Of a stretch of 48,219 nucleotides of DNA, positions 1 through 10,400 are shown piece by piece (the first letter of the stretch is position 1; each line of letters starts with the position of its first letter). The position numbers and the translations under genes are program-made. Where the stretch lies: the IMG/VR virus record IMGVR_UViG_3300032307_000921, positions 1 to 48,219 of that record; one strand, given 5' to 3'. This DNA comes from a virus. Under the pieces are notes generated by a model. That model had not been told where the DNA came from. It searched no databases and saw only the letters and a list, made by a program, of their open reading frames with translations.

Positions 1-2857
1 AATCATATAGTTGTGGTAGATATTGTATCAACGCGTTTCTCCACATTGTATTAGTTGGGACATCGGTCAATCCATAACCAACATAAAACAACTCTTTAAT
101 TATAACATCACCACCAATTCTTAAATCAACATACCAAGTACTTTGAACTGAGTTCTGAATACAATCATTCAATGTTAATCCACTTTGGGCTAACATATTA
201 TTCACTCTATTTGATAATATACTACTAAAATTACTAACATCAACATCTCCGTTTAACCAAGGATATATATTAAAATCAGTATATTCTGTTGTACATGTAT
301 AATCAAAAATATTTGATATTATAAAACATGGTTCGACAGGTACAGGCACAAATTGACACCCTCTTTGTCTTCGATAAACAAACTTCTGTCTTTGGAATAT
401 TGAGTTTTCCATTCTTACCCCCGTATTCCATATTGTTGTTGCAGGAATCATTTGTTCCACCAACTTCATCCAAAAAGGACCAATACCATTTACATAATCA
501 ATTAATTTCTGATAGGTATATTTGTTATTAGGCAATCCAACGGTACTTTCTGATTCAATATATTTCCAAAAAATTGATTGTAGTGTTGGATAACCCCCTG
601 TCTTTCCGTCAGTAATGTACTGACGGTTTCTAACATTAATCATATTCTCCCAAAAAGTTTGAGAGAATTCAAAAAAGGTTTTCTTTTTTGGCTGTGGGTT
701 AACAAAAGTTGAATCAACACCACCAGGTACAGGATATCCAACTGTTAATCCTGATTCAGGAATTGGATAGTCATATCTTCTTGATTGAGTCCAAACATCA
801 TATACTAAACCCTGTGCAGGATTTAAGAAAAGGTCTACGTTTTTAACATTCAAAACTAACTTTTCATTATCAACAAAATAGTATGCGTTGTAATCCGCGG
901 TATTTGAAACTCTTATTCTATCATCCTCCGCTAACCAAGACTTATTATTATCAACCACCTTTCTAAGTTTGAACCCTTCCGTCATATATGGGAAGTCTCT
1001 GAATCTATTTAGATAAAGTTGTCCATAACTAAATGGCGTTAATTGCGTTTGAATATTGAAATTTTGTCCTGTAAATACCTGACCTGTGACAGTGACTTCG
1101 TCAGGGCTTCTATGTGATGGAGTTGATTCATACCAACCCGCACCCAACTGAAAGAAATAACTTTCAGTATTAACAGGTGCCTTTGGAAATCCTTCCAAAT
1201 CTACAGGGTAATCATCCAATCTTGTTGTTACATCTTGATATGTATTCGTGGAAGTAAAGGCACTAAAAGTCTGTCCTTTTATTTTATAAGTCGATCCAGG
1301 AATAAAACCTGGTGTACTCTCAACATATGTTCCTCCTGAAATTGCCGCCCACTGAACACCAAATTGGTCCATATTTATTTTTTGGTCAGCCAAATAAATG
1401 TGTTCATTGAACTCTATTAAAGAATCAGGGGCCCCAATTAACCTTAACATGAATTCAACAGACCTTCTTGTCCCTTTTGATTTGAACAAATAAGATGCGT
1501 TCAAAATTAAATTACGATAGAACGCGTAGTTTAATTCTGTTGGTGTTAAGGCTCTAGCATATCCAGGATATGTTGGAGTTGATGTATTTCCAAACACCGA
1601 ACTTAAGAAGTCCTCATTTGTTATTGGTGAAAAGTTTGAACTCCATCCAAGTGTTTGTGCCAAGTTAACCAAAAGTTGAGATGGAATATCATTTGATGGG
1701 TTATAACTAACTGAATTCATATACGCTAATGCGTCTATGAACTGTTTGATTTGGTCAAAACTTCTACCATAAATTTGAAATATCTTTTCAACTTTTTGTC
1801 CTAGTGTATCAAATTCTTTTAAGGAATCAGTTACCAAAAATCTTGAAATTAAATTTGTTTTGAATGAATCTAAATTAATCGCAATCGCTTCAAGTTGGGT
1901 TAAATAATTTTCAAATAAAAATGATTTAATATCTAAATTCCAAGTTCCTTCTTTAGGCCATGTAACTTGTTGATAATCTGTAAAAAATTGTCCCGCCTCA
2001 TTCTGTTGTGGAACTTGAAATATTGCAGTATATTCAGGTCTGATAAGTCTGTTCAATAGAAATTTTTGTACCTCATCGAAATCTTCCGCAAATATTCTGT
2101 CGACAACAAAATCATTTGGTCTTACTTGAAATCCCTCATTAGTTGTAGTCGCAGTTGTACCAAATGGCGCACCTGATACAATAAATTCAATAAATCCTGT
2201 TGATAATGTTTGTGATGGAGTGAATGAAATAACATTAAATATGTTATCATTAATAGCAATACAATAATCCAAGTATGTATTGTATAAATTTCTATATGGA
2301 GAGACCGTAATCTCCCTTACTGATAAGTTTGTTGTTGCACTTAATGAATAATCAATATCAAATGGGTTATTGATTCTACTAGTGTCTATTCTGAATGTAG
2401 TTTCATTTAATGTTGAGTCAAAAGATATATTAGTTGCCGTCGCACCCGTAACAAAATCCGAGTTATTGAACTGTATGTCCAAAGATGCTGGAAATCTATG
2501 GATAATTTCGGTAATTGAAACTTGAAATCTCTTACTTAATGACCCATACATTGAAAAGTTTAGAACCTGTGAGACATCATAGTTCGGATATACTCTGAAC
2601 TGTGTTGCCATTATTCTTCTACTCTCAGCTAAATCAGTAATATTTAGCCCCTCCAAACTTATAGGTTCAGAGAATGCTCCTACATTAAAGTCTCTAGTTA
2701 CTCTTTCTGTAACCGAAGTTGTGAACTCAAAGTTACCTTGCGTAAGTCCTCCTCCTTCAACTGTTTGTAATCCTACAATATTGTCAGAGAAGGTTGCTGC
2801 ACCACTACCTGGTCGTGGTGGGTAAAAAAATTTGGTAGTACTTTGAGTCGTAGCCAT
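1..2857 (-). CDS. Large baseplate-region protein, partial (cut by left window edge; possible gp7/gpI-like wedge)
   Basis: The frame is open from the ATG at 2857 to the window edge, giving 952 visible residues and no stop, so the C-terminus is missing. The start reads MATTQSTTKFFYPPRPGSG. Its ATG shares one base with the stop of the upstream gene (TAATG), which indicates translational coupling. Around residues 345-400 a helical stretch with SRFLVTDSLKEFDTLGQ and LVNLAQTLGW resembles the core of P2 gpI / T4 gp7-type wedge proteins. The size fits gp7 (about 1030 residues in T4), and gp25 and gp6 lie upstream in the same gene run. The rest is beta-rich, aromatic sequence typical of virion proteins. 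The structural role is likely from context; the gp7/gpI assignment is inference from weak resemblance. Confidence 0.6.
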   Translation of the reverse strand, partial: MATTQSTTKFFYPPRPGSGAATFSDNIVGLQTVEGGGLTQGNFEFTTSVTERVTRDFNVGAFSEPISLEGLNITDLAESRRIMATQFRVYPNYDVSQVLNFSMYGSLSKRFQVSITEIIHRFPASLDIQFNNSDFVTGATATNISFDSTLNETTFRIDTSRINNPFDIDYSLSATTNLSVREITVSPYRNLYNTYLDYCIAINDNIFNVISFTPSQTLSTGFIEFIVSGAPFGTTATTTNEGFQVRPNDFVVDRIFAEDFDEVQKFLLNRLIRPEYTAIFQVPQQNEAGQFFTDYQQVTWPKEGTWNLDIKSFLFENYLTQLEAIAINLDSFKTNLISRFLVTDSLKEFDTLGQKVEKIFQIYGRSFDQIKQFIDALAYMNSVSYNPSNDIPSQLLVNLAQTLGWSSNFSPITNEDFLSSVFGNTSTPTYPGYARALTPTELNYAFYRNLILNASYLFKSKGTRRSVEFMLRLIGAPDSLIEFNEHIYLADQKINMDQFGVQWAAISGGTYVESTPGFIPGSTYKIKGQTFSAFTSTNTYQDVTTRLDDYPVDLEGFPKAPVNTESYFFQLGAGWYESTPSHRSPDEVTVTGQVFTGQNFNIQTQLTPFSYGQLYLNRFRDFPYMTEGFKLRKVVDNNKSWLAEDDRIRVSNTADYNAYYFVDNEKLVLNVKNVDLFLNPAQGLVYDVWTQSRRYDYPIPESGLTVGYPVPGGVDSTFVNPQPKKKTFFEFSQTFWENMINVRNRQYITDGKTGGYPTLQSIFWKYIESESTVGLPNNKYTYQKLIDYVNGIGPFWMKLVEQMIPATTIWNTGVRMENSIFQRQKFVYRRQRGCQFVPVPVEPCFIISNIFDYTCTTEYTDFNIYPWLNGDVDVSNFSSILSNRVNNMLAQSGLTLNDCIQNSVQSTWYVDLRIGGDVIIKELFYVGYGLTDVPTNTMWRNALIQYLPQLYD

Positions 2858-3765
2858 TAACTAGTTATATTTGTAAAGTTTTTACTGAAATCAATATTAT
2901 TACCTCGACTTTGTCTAACCTCATAAAGAAGAGCATTGAATTGGTCTCTAATTTCGTATAGGTTGTATTGTCTATATATGTTATCGTTAGAGTCGTAGAT
3001 AGTATAGATACCATCATCAATAGACTTGGTTTGATTACCATATAGAGCAATAGCAAGAGAAGAAATATCGTACTCAACCATTTCAATCTCAATAGATATT
3101 GGATTGAAGAAGGTGTTTGAAATAATAATATCTTGGTCAGGCTGTCCGATGTATGGAGTTGCGTTTGGTTTGTTTGTTGGCGATGAAGATGGTGAAAGAG
3201 TTAAGAATATCAAATTTGAGTTTCCTTCAACATACCTATATCTTATCGCCTTTTGAGTTGTATTAACTTCATTTGTTACAACAGGTTCACAGAAGAAGCT
3301 TGATGTTACAACTCTGAAGAAATTAGGAATTTTTGACCCATCAGGATTTAGATATTCGACTCTAAATCCAACCAATCCTTGTGGAACAAATTTATTTTGA
3401 TATTGTGTCGGCACATCAGAAACGTCAATTATAATACCTTTCACGTTTGGTAATGCACTTAATACACCACAATCACTAATTACCGTTCTAATCTCTGCAG
3501 GTCTAATATATAAAGTGTAAATCCCCAACGCGTTGAACTGATTTGCGGGTAGTGTTAAATTATAAAGTCCTCCCAAAACTTCAACACCAGCATTCCCCCC
3601 TGTTTCGGAGTTTGCAAAGTAAGGCCTTAATATTGTTTGTGCATCCAACTTTGTTAGGACAAACTGGTCTGTCACATCCCTTGTGGGTGTGTAATTCATA
3701 ATGATATCAACATCCGCTGGTGAAACATCTGAAGGTCTTATTGTACCGTATGAGCCGATTGCCAT
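2857..3765 (-). CDS. Unknown virion-type protein, 302 aa
   Basis: A 302-residue protein beginning MAIGSYGTIRPSDVSPADVD. I do not recognise the family. It is rich in Asn, Thr, Ile and Tyr, has no signal peptide or membrane segment, and looks beta-rich, like its neighbours. It lies between the PKD-domain protein and the large left-edge protein in the baseplate run. Its stop overlaps the next start by one base (TAATG). A TATTTATA box sits 17 bases upstream of its ATG, so it may begin its own late transcript. A baseplate or tail-fibre-attachment role is inferred from position only. Confidence 0.6.
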   Translation of the reverse strand: MAIGSYGTIRPSDVSPADVDIIMNYTPTRDVTDQFVLTKLDAQTILRPYFANSETGGNAGVEVLGGLYNLTLPANQFNALGIYTLYIRPAEIRTVISDCGVLSALPNVKGIIIDVSDVPTQYQNKFVPQGLVGFRVEYLNPDGSKIPNFFRVVTSSFFCEPVVTNEVNTTQKAIRYRYVEGNSNLIFLTLSPSSSPTNKPNATPYIGQPDQDIIISNTFFNPISIEIEMVEYDISSLAIALYGNQTKSIDDGIYTIYDSNDNIYRQYNLYEIRDQFNALLYEVRQSRGNNIDFSKNFTNITS

Positions 3766-3781
3766 ATTCTCTTATTTAATT

Positions 3782-3789
3782 TATAAATA
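3782..3789 (-). promoter_or_regulatory. Candidate late promoter box TATTTATA
   Basis: On the coding strand this octamer reads TATTTATA and is followed by an AT-rich stretch. It lies 17 bases upstream of the 302-aa gene, in the 39-base gap after the PKD-domain gene. Similar octamers precede many virion genes in the window. Function is inferred. Confidence 0.4.
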
Positions 3790-3804
3790 CTTTATTTCCT
3801 TTTT

Positions 3805-4899
3805 TCAATTAACTCTTTCTTTATTAACTACGTTGAAAAATCCATATCCATAGTTAATCATATCCCCCAAGTTATCTACTTCACCTAATCTCATTACTCT
3901 TTCGTAAGCACTATTTTTTCCTCTTTCTACGAATACATTGGTTTGTATTTGTGCTTGGTCAATTACTTTGAGTAAAACCTCATCTTTAGTGATTGGTTGT
4001 GCGGTTAAATTATTCGATGTTAATCCCGATGATTCTTGGAAGAATATTGTGGTTCCATCATTATAATCATAGTAATGAACTCCAGTAATTGTATAGGCAG
4101 TGTACACAGGATTTATATCTGATATTGCACCCCATATTTGTCCATAACTAATTACGGGTACACCAACTTGGAACTTTGGGCTACCATATAATGCCAATTC
4201 ATTTACTCTAGATTTTGTATTTCCCGAAACCATAAATGGAACTGTAACATAATTGTTTGAAGTTTGTGCCGAAACTACGTTCACCGCATCTCCCGAAAAA
4301 ATGTAATCGTAAGATACAGGTGTCCCAATCCAATTTCCTGTGGAGGGGGCAAAAAACGCTTCCCCCTGTGGGTTATAAACTACAACATCAGTAAATGGAA
4401 CATTGATTGTTTTAGATACCTTTGTTATACCCCAAGGATTAGTTTGTTCCAAAGTTATGGTATATTGTTTGGTTGCAGTAGGATAAGTATGACTTATTGA
4501 ATTGGGGGCATAAGTTGTTATGGTTTGTTTCGGACTTCCATCCCCCCAATCTACTCTATACACCGATAACTCCAAAAACTTTTGGAACTCATCCGAAGTA
4601 TTGTAAACATTCCATACGTATGGATTAGTTGTTGTTGAAGAAAATAGAAAGTTCGTTACAACATCTTTTTGTAACACCGCACCATCAAATGGACTATAGT
4701 ATCCCGCATCAACCGCAGTTTGTCTTAATAAGACGTTTACAGATAACCCAGTTAATATTGAAGTCCCATTTGAACCTGAACTAACAACTTGTGTCATTGC
4801 AGAATAAACACCAACAGGAGTCCCTTGGTAATTTACAACAGACAAATCTCCTTTGATATTCTCAGGTGAAACTATGAATCTATAACTATCCTGTGACAT
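3805..4899 (-). CDS. Virion protein with a PKD domain, 364 aa
   Basis: A 364-residue protein with one PKD-like (polycystic kidney disease, Ig-fold) domain at about residues 112-169, shown by VDWGDGS (116-122) and the SHTYP signature (136-140) with following beta strands. PKD domains in phage and bacterial surface proteins often mediate adhesion or carbohydrate contact. The N-terminal 110 residues and C-terminal 190 residues are not recognised. Its ATG shares one base with the preceding stop (TAATG at 4899), so translation is probably coupled. Position among baseplate genes suggests a baseplate-peripheral or receptor-contacting protein. The PKD call is firm from sequence; the receptor role is inference. 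Confidence 0.7.
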   Translation of the reverse strand: MSQDSYRFIVSPENIKGDLSVVNYQGTPVGVYSAMTQVVSSGSNGTSILTGLSVNVLLRQTAVDAGYYSPFDGAVLQKDVVTNFLFSSTTTNPYVWNVYNTSDEFQKFLELSVYRVDWGDGSPKQTITTYAPNSISHTYPTATKQYTITLEQTNPWGITKVSKTINVPFTDVVVYNPQGEAFFAPSTGNWIGTPVSYDYIFSGDAVNVVSAQTSNNYVTVPFMVSGNTKSRVNELALYGSPKFQVGVPVISYGQIWGAISDINPVYTAYTITGVHYYDYNDGTTIFFQESSGLTSNNLTAQPITKDEVLLKVIDQAQIQTNVFVERGKNSAYERVMRLGEVDNLGDMINYGYGFFNVVNKERVN

Positions 4900-5732
4900 T
4901 ATTGTGGTGGATTTACATACTCATACCATTTTATGGGGATATTGGTCCCCACCCTTTGTCCACTAGTATTAAACACTTGGTAAGTCTGTGCTTCATAATC
5001 AAGTTTTACGGTATAGTAGAAAAACTGTGTATTATCAAAATAATACTTATTATTTCTACTTAAATTGACTTGGGGTCCGTTAGTAATATCGATTGGATTC
5101 GATCCTCTACCTGTCATCATTTTTGTGAATTGTCCCGTCTTCGCATTAAAAAACTTAGCGGTCATAAAAAATGTATTTATGTTAAGAAAATTTCGTTTCT
5201 TCAACCAATACACAAAAAACCCTTCTTTATCACCAACATAATCCAAAACAAATTGAGGTTTTCTAATGTTAACCAACGTTCTTTGCATTTGAGTTTCCAT
5301 TGTCAAACCTTGTTGTGTTGGTAATATAATTGTCAAATAATTCGTTTGTTGTTTTTCATCAGGAGTATCATAGAAATCCAATTTGAAAAACGAGTTAGCA
5401 AATACATTCTCGTAATAATATACTTCTTGTGGAGTAAATCCTTCACTTAAATAATCGATTCTCCAATTACTTGAATCATCAAGAGACCCTCCAGAATAAA
5501 AGTAAAATTCGTAATTAATTAAGGTATCATTTGTAGTGCCTGTGGCGGGGGCGTGGGCAAATCTTGAAACTTCAAAATCTCTTCCTTTACCTATAACATC
5601 TCTAATGGCCTTCTCCTCATACTCATCAATAGCCAAATCTAACCCCAAATAATCCCACTTGAGTTCAACAGGAATGTTGATTTGTTTGTCAACAAAGCCA
5701 GTTTGTTTAATTACAAATTTATTCACACTCAT
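4899..5732 (-). CDS. Unknown virion-type protein, 277 aa
   Basis: I take the ATG at 5732 (MSVNKFVIKQTGFVDKQINI). One codon upstream is a TTG that would add a residue, but ATG is preferred. The first 14 bases overlap the end of the upstream 565-aa gene, and the last base overlaps the next ATG, so the gene sits in a tightly coupled run. The protein is rich in aromatic residues (many YY, FF and FY pairs) and looks all-beta. It has no signal peptide or membrane segment. The family is not recognised. Position between baseplate genes suggests a baseplate component, perhaps a counterpart of T4 gp8, but no specific motif supports that. Confidence 0.6.
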   Translation of the reverse strand: MSVNKFVIKQTGFVDKQINIPVELKWDYLGLDLAIDEYEEKAIRDVIGKGRDFEVSRFAHAPATGTTNDTLINYEFYFYSGGSLDDSSNWRIDYLSEGFTPQEVYYYENVFANSFFKLDFYDTPDEKQQTNYLTIILPTQQGLTMETQMQRTLVNIRKPQFVLDYVGDKEGFFVYWLKKRNFLNINTFFMTAKFFNAKTGQFTKMMTGRGSNPIDITNGPQVNLSRNNKYYFDNTQFFYYTVKLDYEAQTYQVFNTSGQRVGTNIPIKWYEYVNPPQ

Positions 5733-7416
5733 CAATTAGTGGTTTAATTGCAAAATCAAATCCATCAAGATTATCATTATAATTTATTCCTTCAGGTATC
5801 AATCTGAAAATAACTTGGGTATATGGATATTGTGCCGAATTCAAAAATGGATAATTAACCCCACGACGTAAGTTGTCAATAAACCCATAGGTATAAATAT
5901 CCCTCCATCTGAACTCTTGGTCTGCGGTAGAATAAAATGCCCAACTCGGTACATTATCAATTAAACCCAATTCAGCGGTCTCTATATAATCCGAAAAAAC
6001 TTTCAGAACCATAGTGTTATGTGGTTTATAATAATAACCCGGTGAATTGGTTGAAAAATTATTCGTAGTCTGAAAAACCTGTTGGTTAAACTTTATCTTA
6101 TGATAGTATGGCGATACTACACGTTCAACTTGCTCATAATCATTCCACTCACAAAAATCACCATCCATAACATCTCCAGGTTTCAAATCTGTGTTGTAAT
6201 AGAATGTCTTTGTTGCACCATTGGTGAGAGTATATGCCGAAACTGGTATACTTGTGTTTGACCTTTGATTATTTAAGTCCCACCAAGGATTCGGAGTTTT
6301 AGATAAATTAAATTCCCACCCTTGTTTCAACCCAACTCCGTTGAATGATTGATTAAAATATCCTGAATAACCCTTATTAACAATAGTAAGACTTATTTCA
6401 TTCAGTGGTCTTTTTTGATTATCCAAAAAACCCGCAAAGTCTAAATCATAGTTAGATGTTACATCATACGCATTACTACTGGATTTTTGAGATATTCTTG
6501 TAACATTGTTTGGAGTTATAGAACTATATTCCAATTTCTTTTCTTCACCAAATACATTTTTTTCAAATCCAGCCTTAGTAATCGCAAGGTCAGTAAGGTT
6601 AGTTAAGACCTTATATTTCTTAACATAATATTTAGATCTTGTTTCAGTTAAGTTGTCAGGGTTAATTACCCTCCTAAACGTTCCAATCGTACCATTACTA
6701 AATGTCGCACCTGTAAATCCAATGTTAAATAAATTGAAAACATGTGTACTACTTCCAAACAATCCATTACCAATGGAATATACCTGAAATATATTAGAAC
6801 CCCTATAAGTTAAAGATAACTCAACGTATTCTCCTGTAGTTAGTCCATGAGGAGCAACACAGACAAATGAAACTAGCCCATTACCATTCTGTGTAGTGTT
6901 CCTAATTGAGAATGGGATTCCACTAGACGCTATCCAATTGACATCATTATTTGTTGTCGAGTAATATGTTAATTGTCTATTACTATCATTCTCATACGGA
7001 TATGTTAAGTAATACATCCAATTATAAGTGTAGGCACTTTTTGCTTTGTACTGAAAGTGATTGTCACCTACATTAGGTCTATAAAAATCAAACTCATAAT
7101 ACTGAGGAAACCCTCTCCATATACCACTTTGTTTTGAAGAGATTGGGTCAGTATAATAAAGATTATATTGAAACGGCAAATAAGTTGTAGTACCAGTATA
7201 GGTATTATCATACAAATACGTGACCTTGAATGTTGGTCTAAATATCGTACTTGTCTGTCGCTCATCATCATAAATCTGAGCCAAATTCAAGGTCGAAGTC
7301 CTATCATACTCAGTGAGTTCTTGACTCTGTTCCTGAAGCGTTACCGAAAGTTCCTCATCTATTGATGGGGCCCCTTTATATCTAAGTCCACTCGGTATTA
7401 TTGTATACTTATTCAT
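5719..7416 (-). CDS. Unknown virion-type protein, 565 aa
   Basis: A 565-residue protein starting MNKYTIIPSGLRYKG. It overlaps the end of the 1614-aa gene by 8 bases (ATGAATAA holds both the start and the upstream stop) and the start of the 277-aa gene by 14 bases. It is rich in Tyr, Asn and Thr. A segment near residues 177-230 (VCVAPHGLTTGEYVELSL) resembles a small beta-barrel module seen in phage structural proteins. No catalytic motif or membrane segment is visible. The role is inferred from the baseplate context. Confidence 0.6.
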   Translation of the reverse strand: MNKYTIIPSGLRYKGAPSIDEELSVTLQEQSQELTEYDRTSTLNLAQIYDDERQTSTIFRPTFKVTYLYDNTYTGTTTYLPFQYNLYYTDPISSKQSGIWRGFPQYYEFDFYRPNVGDNHFQYKAKSAYTYNWMYYLTYPYENDSNRQLTYYSTTNNDVNWIASSGIPFSIRNTTQNGNGLVSFVCVAPHGLTTGEYVELSLTYRGSNIFQVYSIGNGLFGSSTHVFNLFNIGFTGATFSNGTIGTFRRVINPDNLTETRSKYYVKKYKVLTNLTDLAITKAGFEKNVFGEEKKLEYSSITPNNVTRISQKSSSNAYDVTSNYDLDFAGFLDNQKRPLNEISLTIVNKGYSGYFNQSFNGVGLKQGWEFNLSKTPNPWWDLNNQRSNTSIPVSAYTLTNGATKTFYYNTDLKPGDVMDGDFCEWNDYEQVERVVSPYYHKIKFNQQVFQTTNNFSTNSPGYYYKPHNTMVLKVFSDYIETAELGLIDNVPSWAFYSTADQEFRWRDIYTYGFIDNLRRGVNYPFLNSAQYPYTQVIFRLIPEGINYNDNLDGFDFAIKPLIDECE

Positions 7417-10400
7417 CTACAGAATACTTTGTTTTGAATTTATCCAAAGCGGTTTGTCCGACAATAGTTCCAAAATAAAATTGGAATGGTGCTCCAACCA
7501 CAAATTTTTGTTTCAATGCTCCCGTTGCAATATATTGACCATTACCAACTGTTCCATTGACATTGAATATATATCCACGTGCGTTCAAATCATTAGATTC
7601 TGAATTGTTACTCCAAAAATACTGAGTATCAGATGCATATCTATCTAAAGACTGATATCTTACATTTTGTACAATATCAGAGGATGAAGTTGCCCAACTA
7701 TTATATTGATTGCCGAAGATAAGATTAGTATTATCTAATCTCCACTGATAGAAAGGAACCACCTGTGATGTTATACTATAAGGGTATGGATAATAACCGA
7801 TATCGTCGGTACCTCTGAAATTTATTCTACCAGGTGTCAGATAATCTTTAGTTTGTAAATCTTCTGTAGTTGATGAAAACCACACAGCCATCGTTGGATA
7901 CTCAGCAGTACCTAAAATTTGTGTAGGTGGATTAGTGTCACCAGATAAAACATCATAATATTCTGGTGAAAAATTAATATTTCCAATTTCACTATTAATT
8001 GACAACAGTTGAGCAAGGTCTCCGTCTATTCTTCTTTCAGGTCTCGAAAATAATTGATTAATGGAGTTATCTCCTGCAGGTATTAATTGTTCTAAGAAAT
8101 TTTCATCTGTAATTCTTGATATTACAAACAAATTAATCAAATCAGAAGTATCCCCATAGCTTGTTGGATTTATGTTAGGTAATATAAATCCTCGAGTTGT
8201 AGGGTCAAAAGTTATTTCAGAATAGAAATAATCTTTCATTCCCAAATTTATGATAGTAGTGGGATATAATAAGTTCAAATCATTAATACCTCCATCTTGT
8301 TTGTTTACTATTTTTCCAACAAATTTGTTTGTTGTAAAATTGTATGGGCTACTTCTATAATAGAAGTTGTTACTATCCCGATTATAATACACCACATCTT
8401 CACAGAACCGAACCTGACCGACTTTATTTTGTCTATTATAAAAAGTATCAACTTGTATTGGAAAGAAATATAATGAACCGTTAATCCAATTGTTCATAAA
8501 TGATTGGGAAAGTACTCCTCTACAAAGACCATAGAAAAATCTAAATCTGTACCCCCACTCATTAAAGTTATTTATATCTTTACCTAAATCCGCCAATGGT
8601 CTTCGTAAGAACATATAACAACCTTTTTCAACCGCATCCTTTGTAGTACACTCTTGATTAACCTCAAAAGTATTTCCAAATCCTTGGTAACAATCCAACC
8701 CAACCATATTTTCACAATTAAACGATGATAGTACAGTTGTATAGTTCGGTAAACCTTCCAAGTCTGCAGTAGGAATCTCTGCTCCAAGACTATATGGCGG
8801 CAAACCTATTGATGGATCCAATTCAGGTATACCATAGAATATAAAGTTATTATTCTGTTGTAATAAAGCCGGATTGGTTTGCCACGAACTTCCATTAAGT
8901 GCGTCCGATGATGGCAATCTATCAGTTCTCATCACATTAATAACTTTAGATGAAATTGACATAGGATTAGCCGACAACGAAGGATAAGCATTTGGTGTAA
9001 AATATTGATACTGCACATCCCTATAATTAAAATTAACAGCAAGTAATACTGAAATTAAAGCTCCAATCGCAAAAATACCAATAACAAAAGGAAATAAAAA
9101 TGGAATGGATGCCAATGGTAATATTGAAGCCGATGAACCTAATATCACCGCAGATAGAGGGTTTAAGGAAAATGCCGTTATATTTGAGAATATGTAAGAA
9201 GCCCCCGAAACATCTTCAGACGAATCGTATTTTGCAGAATTTTGGTTTGGAGAATAAAAATCATTATTGGTTCTACTAACCATAGCGGTTACCCCTCCCA
9301 TATTTTCGGTTTGTAGTCTGCTTATGTTAGAGTTTGCATCGATACTTCCATAGTAACCAACAGTAGATGTTGTAAATCCTGAAAAATCATTACCAGGTGT
9401 AAAAAAATATGAAGGATAAAACATTCCATTCTGATTGAATGGTTGAACTGATATGCTAGTTTGGGTTAATTTCTGTATTGGAATATTCAATCTGGTTTGA
9501 GCCGTTATAGTCAAATCCGTGTCATCAATATTTTTTCCAAAAAGCCTTCCAAGTCGGTATTCATTTGTATATTTTGGAGAATATGGGTCAACTCCCCTTT
9601 GTAGAATAAGAATATATTGATTTTCAATGTCACTAAACGCATCCAAAGGACTAATAAGAAAATCATTATCATTTCTACGATATCCTCTAAGTCTTTTTTT
9701 AGCCAAAATTAATCGTGATGGTGCGGCTAATACATTTGGGAAGGTTTCTAACTCACCTATATTCCATATTTTAATGGCGTCAGCCACCGTGATTGCAGTA
9801 ACAACTTGGAAATATTCTCTGTCTTGAGGATAAACTTGTCTTGACACAGTACTTCCCGTAGGTAATGCGTATAAAACAGTTTGTTCAGTAGTTTGTGTTA
9901 CAGCATAATTGACGTTAACCGATGTCGCTTGTTGAATTGTTGTTCCAGTAATTCCATTAACGACTCCATTAACAGTTTGAGCAGTATATAAAAAGTTTCT
10001 GTCTGTTGTGGTGCCAGGATTTACTGAGGTTAATAATTGGCCCGATTCATATGTCTGATTAGATAGTACTGTTATTGTATTGTCAAAGTGAAATTTACCT
10101 AAGTTTGAATCTTTTGCAAAAGTGACTTTTATTTTATTAAGGTTATCAAAATATGATGGTCTCGTATTAAATATATTAATACGTTCTCCAACAGTTAAAC
10201 TTTCAGAAAAAGCGAAGTGTTTGTCTTCATCGGATTCATCAGATAAAAATCTAACTACAGATGACTTTGGTGTCTTGAAAATATTCAAATCAGTTACAGA
10301 ATCATTGTTTCCCGCAATTGCTTGCGCAAAAATACCAGACTTTACTTGAACATCTTCAGATGGAGTACCATCAGCCCCGAAAATAGACTCTAATCCCTGT

